Below, piece by piece: positions 7,687 to 10,460 of a stretch of 10,460 nt of DNA. Location: positions 1-10,460 of the forward strand of contig RGEP01000045.1 of the NCBI GenBank assembly GCA_009918225.1, written 5' to 3'. The translations under genes were made by a program, and so were the position numbers. The stretch's first letter is position 1. Every line of letters starts with the position of its first letter. The notes below the pieces were generated by a model. It had not been told where the DNA came from and searched no databases. It saw only the letters and a program-made list of their open reading frames with translations. Source of the stretch: Betaproteobacteria bacterium (lineage in GTDB: Bacteria > Pseudomonadota > Gammaproteobacteria > Burkholderiales > Burkholderiaceae_C).

Positions 7687-8754
7687 GGCGCGTACCGCTG
7701 CGAGGCCAGTGCCGCACCTTCAGCCATCGCGGCAAACTTGGCATAGACGATGTCAGCGTCCACTGCACCGAAGCCTGCAAAAGTGCCAAAGCCGCAGTCG
7801 GTGCCGGCCATCACGCGCTCAGGGCCCACGATGTCGGCAAAACGCTGCAAACGCTGGGCGACCAGGCGCGGGTGCTCCACGAAGTTGGTGGTGGAGTCCA
7901 GCACGCCGGGTATCAACACCTTGTCATCGGGAATGTGGGCGCGCATCTCGGCGATGGTTTCCCACTCGTGCGCATGGCGCGGGTTGGAGGTTTCAAACAG
8001 CAGGGCCTGGGGCTTGGCCTTCATCACAATGGGCAGGATCGTCGCCAAGGGCACGTCCTTGTGGTGCGGGCCTTCGTAGTTGCCCCAGCACACATGCATG
8101 CGGACCCGATCGGCCGGAATGGCCACCAGGGCCTCGTTGAGCGCCTCCACATGGCGCTCAATGCGACGCAGGTAGGCGCCCTCCTCCAGATCCTTGTACA
8201 TCATGTGTCGGCCCAGGCCGAGGTCGGGTGAGTCCAGCTGCAGGATCAAGCCCGCGTCAACGATCGCATGGTATTCGTGGCGCAACGCGTGGGCCAGGGC
8301 CTGAAGGTACTGGTCATCATCGGCATAGTGCCGGTTGGGCTGAAACAGCGCCACCACCCCGGGCGAAGCAGCGTTCATGAACACGCCGCGCGCACCATGC
8401 CTTTGTGCAGGTGGGTGTGCCACCGGCCGAGGCCAAGCGCTTCATGAAACCGGGGTAGTCCAGGAGGTCGGCCGGGGTGCGACGGTCGCTGTCACCATCG
8501 AAGCCGGTGTAGCGGTCCTTGATGTAGGTGGCGTAGCTGATCTTGCTCATCTCGCCGTCGCTGACGACGTCGATGCCCGAGCGCACCTGACGCTCTACCG
8601 CCTCGTCCACCGCCACACGCATGGTCTCGTTGAAGACCGCTTCATCAACCGGCTCTCCACGCTCACGGGCGAAGATCTGTTCGACCACGGCCTGGCTGCG
8701 GGGCAAAGAACCCACATGGGTGGTGGGGAAGTGTCGGCGGTGAGGCTGGGGCAT
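7683..8754 (-). pseudogene. MetE-like zinc methyltransferase homologue (cobalamin-independent methionine synthase II family), frameshifted with apparent internal deletion
   Basis: Single-domain relative of the MetE C-terminal barrel. Family members are usually annotated as 5-methyltetrahydropteroyltriglutamate-homocysteine methyltransferase, but epoxyalkane:CoM transferases share the fold, so the reaction is open. The ATG at 8754 opens a frame with PTTHVGSLPRS near the N-terminus, SGIDVVSDGEMSKISYATY and LLDYPGFMKRLASAGGTPT, conserved to about residue 115 (base 8410). Family sequence resumes in another frame with HGARG then FMNAASPGVVALFQPN (from about 8399) and continues to the stop at 7683. 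This second part carries the putative zinc ligands His (8094-8096) and Cys (8088-8090) in MHVCWGN, Glu (7992-7994) in LLFETSN, and Cys (7794-7796) in GTDCGFG. Intact homologues, as I recall them, are about 370 residues with some 30-40 residues between GGTPT and HGA; here almost none remain. A GTG at 8423 could restart translation of the second part, but without the N-terminal strands. Confidence 0.82.
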
Positions 8755-8772
8755 ATCGCAGGATGAAGGTAA

Positions 8773-8807
8773 GAAAACACCATGGCCGGCATCAAGCCGG
8801 CCATGGT
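8773..8807 (-). terminator. Rho-independent terminator of the TonB-dependent receptor gene
   Basis: A perfect 12-base inverted repeat, 8779-8790 (ACCATGGCCGGC) against 8796-8807 (GCCGGCCATGGT), encloses a 5-base loop. Reading on the minus strand it is followed by GTTTTCTT, a short T-run. It lies 20 bases past the receptor stop codon (8828) and before the MetE-like start (8754), so it should end the receptor transcript and separate it from the enzyme-transporter pair. Confidence 0.85.
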
Positions 8808-8827
8808 TCAGCTGCTCAGGGTGAAGC

Positions 8828-10460
8828 TCAGAACTTGCTGTAGGTGAGCTTCAGGCCCATCATGCGCGGAGGCGCAGCACTGACCTGCAAGGCGCCGCCA
8901 CCGCCCCACACGAAGCGGTTGATGGTCTGGGTGTTGCCCACGTTGTCCACGAAGCCCAAGAGCGACCACTGGTCGTTCATGCGCCAGTTCACCTTGATGT
9001 CGGTCTTGGTGAAGGCGCCCTGTTTTTCGATCTGCGCGTTAGTGGGTTGTCCGAAGAAGCCGCTGTTGTAGCTGACCACCACCATCGGCGTCAGGCGCCC
9101 ACCACCGGCCAAGCCGATGTCGTGCTTGAGGAAAACCGAGCCCTGGCTGCGGGCTGCATACGGAATGCGGTTGCCCGACAGGTCGCAGCCATAGGCAGCG
9201 GCGGGTTGGCCCGCACCACCGGTGCCCGGCACCACACCGCACTTGTAGCCCGGAGCGAACAGACGGCGCTGGCCGGCTGGGGCGATCACCACACCATTGG
9301 CGTCGGTTTGCGGTGCGGTGGAGGTGGGGTCAGCCACCAAGATCGAGGTGCCGAAGGGCAAGGCCACATCGGGGAAGCTCGTGTACTTCGCATCCAAGAG
9401 GCTCAAGGTGCCGCCGAAGGTGGTGGCCCGCGAGGCGCGCCACTCGAGTTCGGCCTCTACCCCCTTGGCGCTGGCCTTGGCCGCGTTGAAGATGGCCGAA
9501 ATGGTGGTGTTGCCCACCGGGATCTGGCGCTGCTCTTGCAGGTTGGTGTAGTCGTTGCTGAAGGCCGACACGTTGAGCTGCAGCGTGTTCTTCAGGAAGC
9601 GGTTCTTGGAGCCCACCTCCATGGCCACCACCTCACGCCGGCTGCACCATAAGCCGACACGGGTGGCAGCGGCGTGGCCAGGGTTATGAGGTTGCCGTCG
9701 GGTGCGCCAGAGGCGTTCAGCGGGAGCACCGAGTTGGCGTTGGCGTACTTGAAGGACTTGGTGTCCTTGGTGTAGCGCGCGCCGGCCGTCAGCGTCAACA
9801 CAGGGCTGAGCTTGAGGTTCATCTGGCCGTAGACCGCACGGGAATCGGTCTCGGGCATTTGGTTGTCGTAGAAGCCCGCGCCGTTTTGCGCCAGGGTGAT
9901 GGGCGCACTGAGGGCCGACGAGCGGATGGTGCGCGAGAGCTGCTGGTTGATGAAGGTGCCGCGCAGCTCGTCCTTGAACAGGTACACGCCGGCGACATAG
10001 CCCAGCGGGCCCTTGGTGTTGCTCAGGATTTGGAACTCCTGAGAGAAGGTCTTGGCCGCCGTGGCTTGGTAGTCAACGGCAATGGTCGAGGCCGAGAAAT
10101 CGGAGTCTGAGGTGCGGGTGGCAATGAAGTCGGCATAGCCTGTGATCGACTTCAGCGTGGCGCCGGGCATCTGATAGGTCAGATCCAGGCTCATGTTGCG
10201 GTCGCTGAGGTCCAGGAAGGTGCGGTAGTCGTTGTCCACCACATAGGCGTTGCCAGCCTTGTACAGCGGGATACCCAAGTCCACACCGGTGCCAATGGCG
10301 TTGGCTCCGGTGCCCGCACCTGCACCCATGGTGCGCGTGCAATCGTTGACCGCGTCACGGTTGCCGCCGCGCGGGTTGATGATGGTTTGCGTGGCGTTGA
10401 AGAGTTGCTGGCACGAGGGCGTGTGCACATAGGTGCCGGCCATCTTGTAGCCAAAGGCCG
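8828..10460 (-). pseudogene. TonB-dependent outer-membrane receptor, barrel part only in window, frameshifted with apparent internal deletion
   Basis: TonB-dependent receptors take up scarce ligands (siderophores, vitamins, sugars, other organic molecules) across the outer membrane using energy from TonB-ExbBD. The window holds only beta-barrel sequence; signal peptide, TonB box and plug lie beyond 10460. Barrel signatures in the first frame (10460 to about 9640) include LKSITGYADF, FSQEFQILSN, YVAGVYLFKDE and LTLTAGARYTKDTKSF. In the second frame (about 9634 to 8828) they include EVVAMEVGSKNRFLKNTLQL, FSNDYTNLQEQRQ, ASAKGVEAELEW, FLKHDIGLAGG and the C-terminal LKLTYSKF ending in the aromatic residue typical of outer-membrane barrels. 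The two frames meet at about 9634-9650. The conserved strand with a Tyr-x-Ser-x-Ser-x-Gly-Phe/Tyr-Lys-x-Gly-Gly pattern, normally 20-40 residues before the EVGSKN motif, is absent from both, so perhaps 50-70 residues are missing as well as the frame being shifted. Ligand unknown. Confidence 0.82.

Noticed and set aside
6724..7746. Plus-strand open frame of 340 codons opposite the MFS gene
   Set aside because: Same reasoning: antisense to a membrane protein with MFS signatures, very His/Gln/Gly-rich, no family features.
8317..8423. Programmed ribosomal frameshift joining the two MetE-like frames
   Set aside because: There is no slippery heptamer or obvious stimulatory structure, and a conserved segment is missing at the junction, so frameshifting alone would not restore a normal protein.
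8595..8804. Minus-strand frame overlapping the terminator and the MetE-like start as a separate small gene
   Set aside because: It overlaps the conserved N-terminal coding part of the MetE-like gene in another frame and has no ribosome site or recognisable sequence.

Overview
The window is high-GC, densely coded bacterial chromosome. Gene content and protein signatures point to a betaproteobacterium of the order Burkholderiales, most likely Comamonadaceae-like. The supporting signs are a divergent isoaspartyl-methyltransferase-like gene directly in front of tolC, tolC converging on the Kdo transferase waaA, and a phosphomannomutase/phosphoglucomutase upstream of waaA. This placement rests on recalled gene order, not on a search.

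The left two thirds (1-6385) are core genes. The 3' end of trmB (tRNA m7G46 methyltransferase) converges on uppP (undecaprenyl-diphosphatase, minus strand). A short divergent control region (1363-1475) separates uppP from a plus-strand pair, pcm-like then tolC, which are only 3 bases apart. tolC ends 9 bases from the convergent waaA. waaA follows the phosphohexomutase gene on the minus strand. Together uppP (lipid carrier recycling), the phosphohexomutase (sugar-phosphate precursors), waaA (Kdo addition to lipid A) and tolC (outer-membrane channel) form a cell-envelope neighbourhood.

The right third (6433-10460) looks accessory and is transcribed on the minus strand. It holds a TonB-dependent receptor running off the right edge, an intrinsic terminator, a single-domain MetE-like zinc methyltransferase homologue, and an MFS transporter overlapping the MetE-like gene by 4 bases (ATGA). 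Receptor, enzyme and inner-membrane transporter would suit uptake and processing of a small organic compound, but the substrate cannot be read from the sequence.

The main oddity is that both the receptor and the MetE-like gene are broken in the same way. In each, the reading frame shifts at one point, and a conserved stretch normally present at that point seems to be missing (roughly 30-40 residues in the MetE-like protein, roughly 50-70 in the receptor, judged from memory of the families). The MFS gene and all core genes are intact. This is either real decay of the cassette or a local assembly problem. I found no RNA genes, CRISPR arrays, insertion sequences or clear novel system. All intergenic gaps are shorter than 300 bases.
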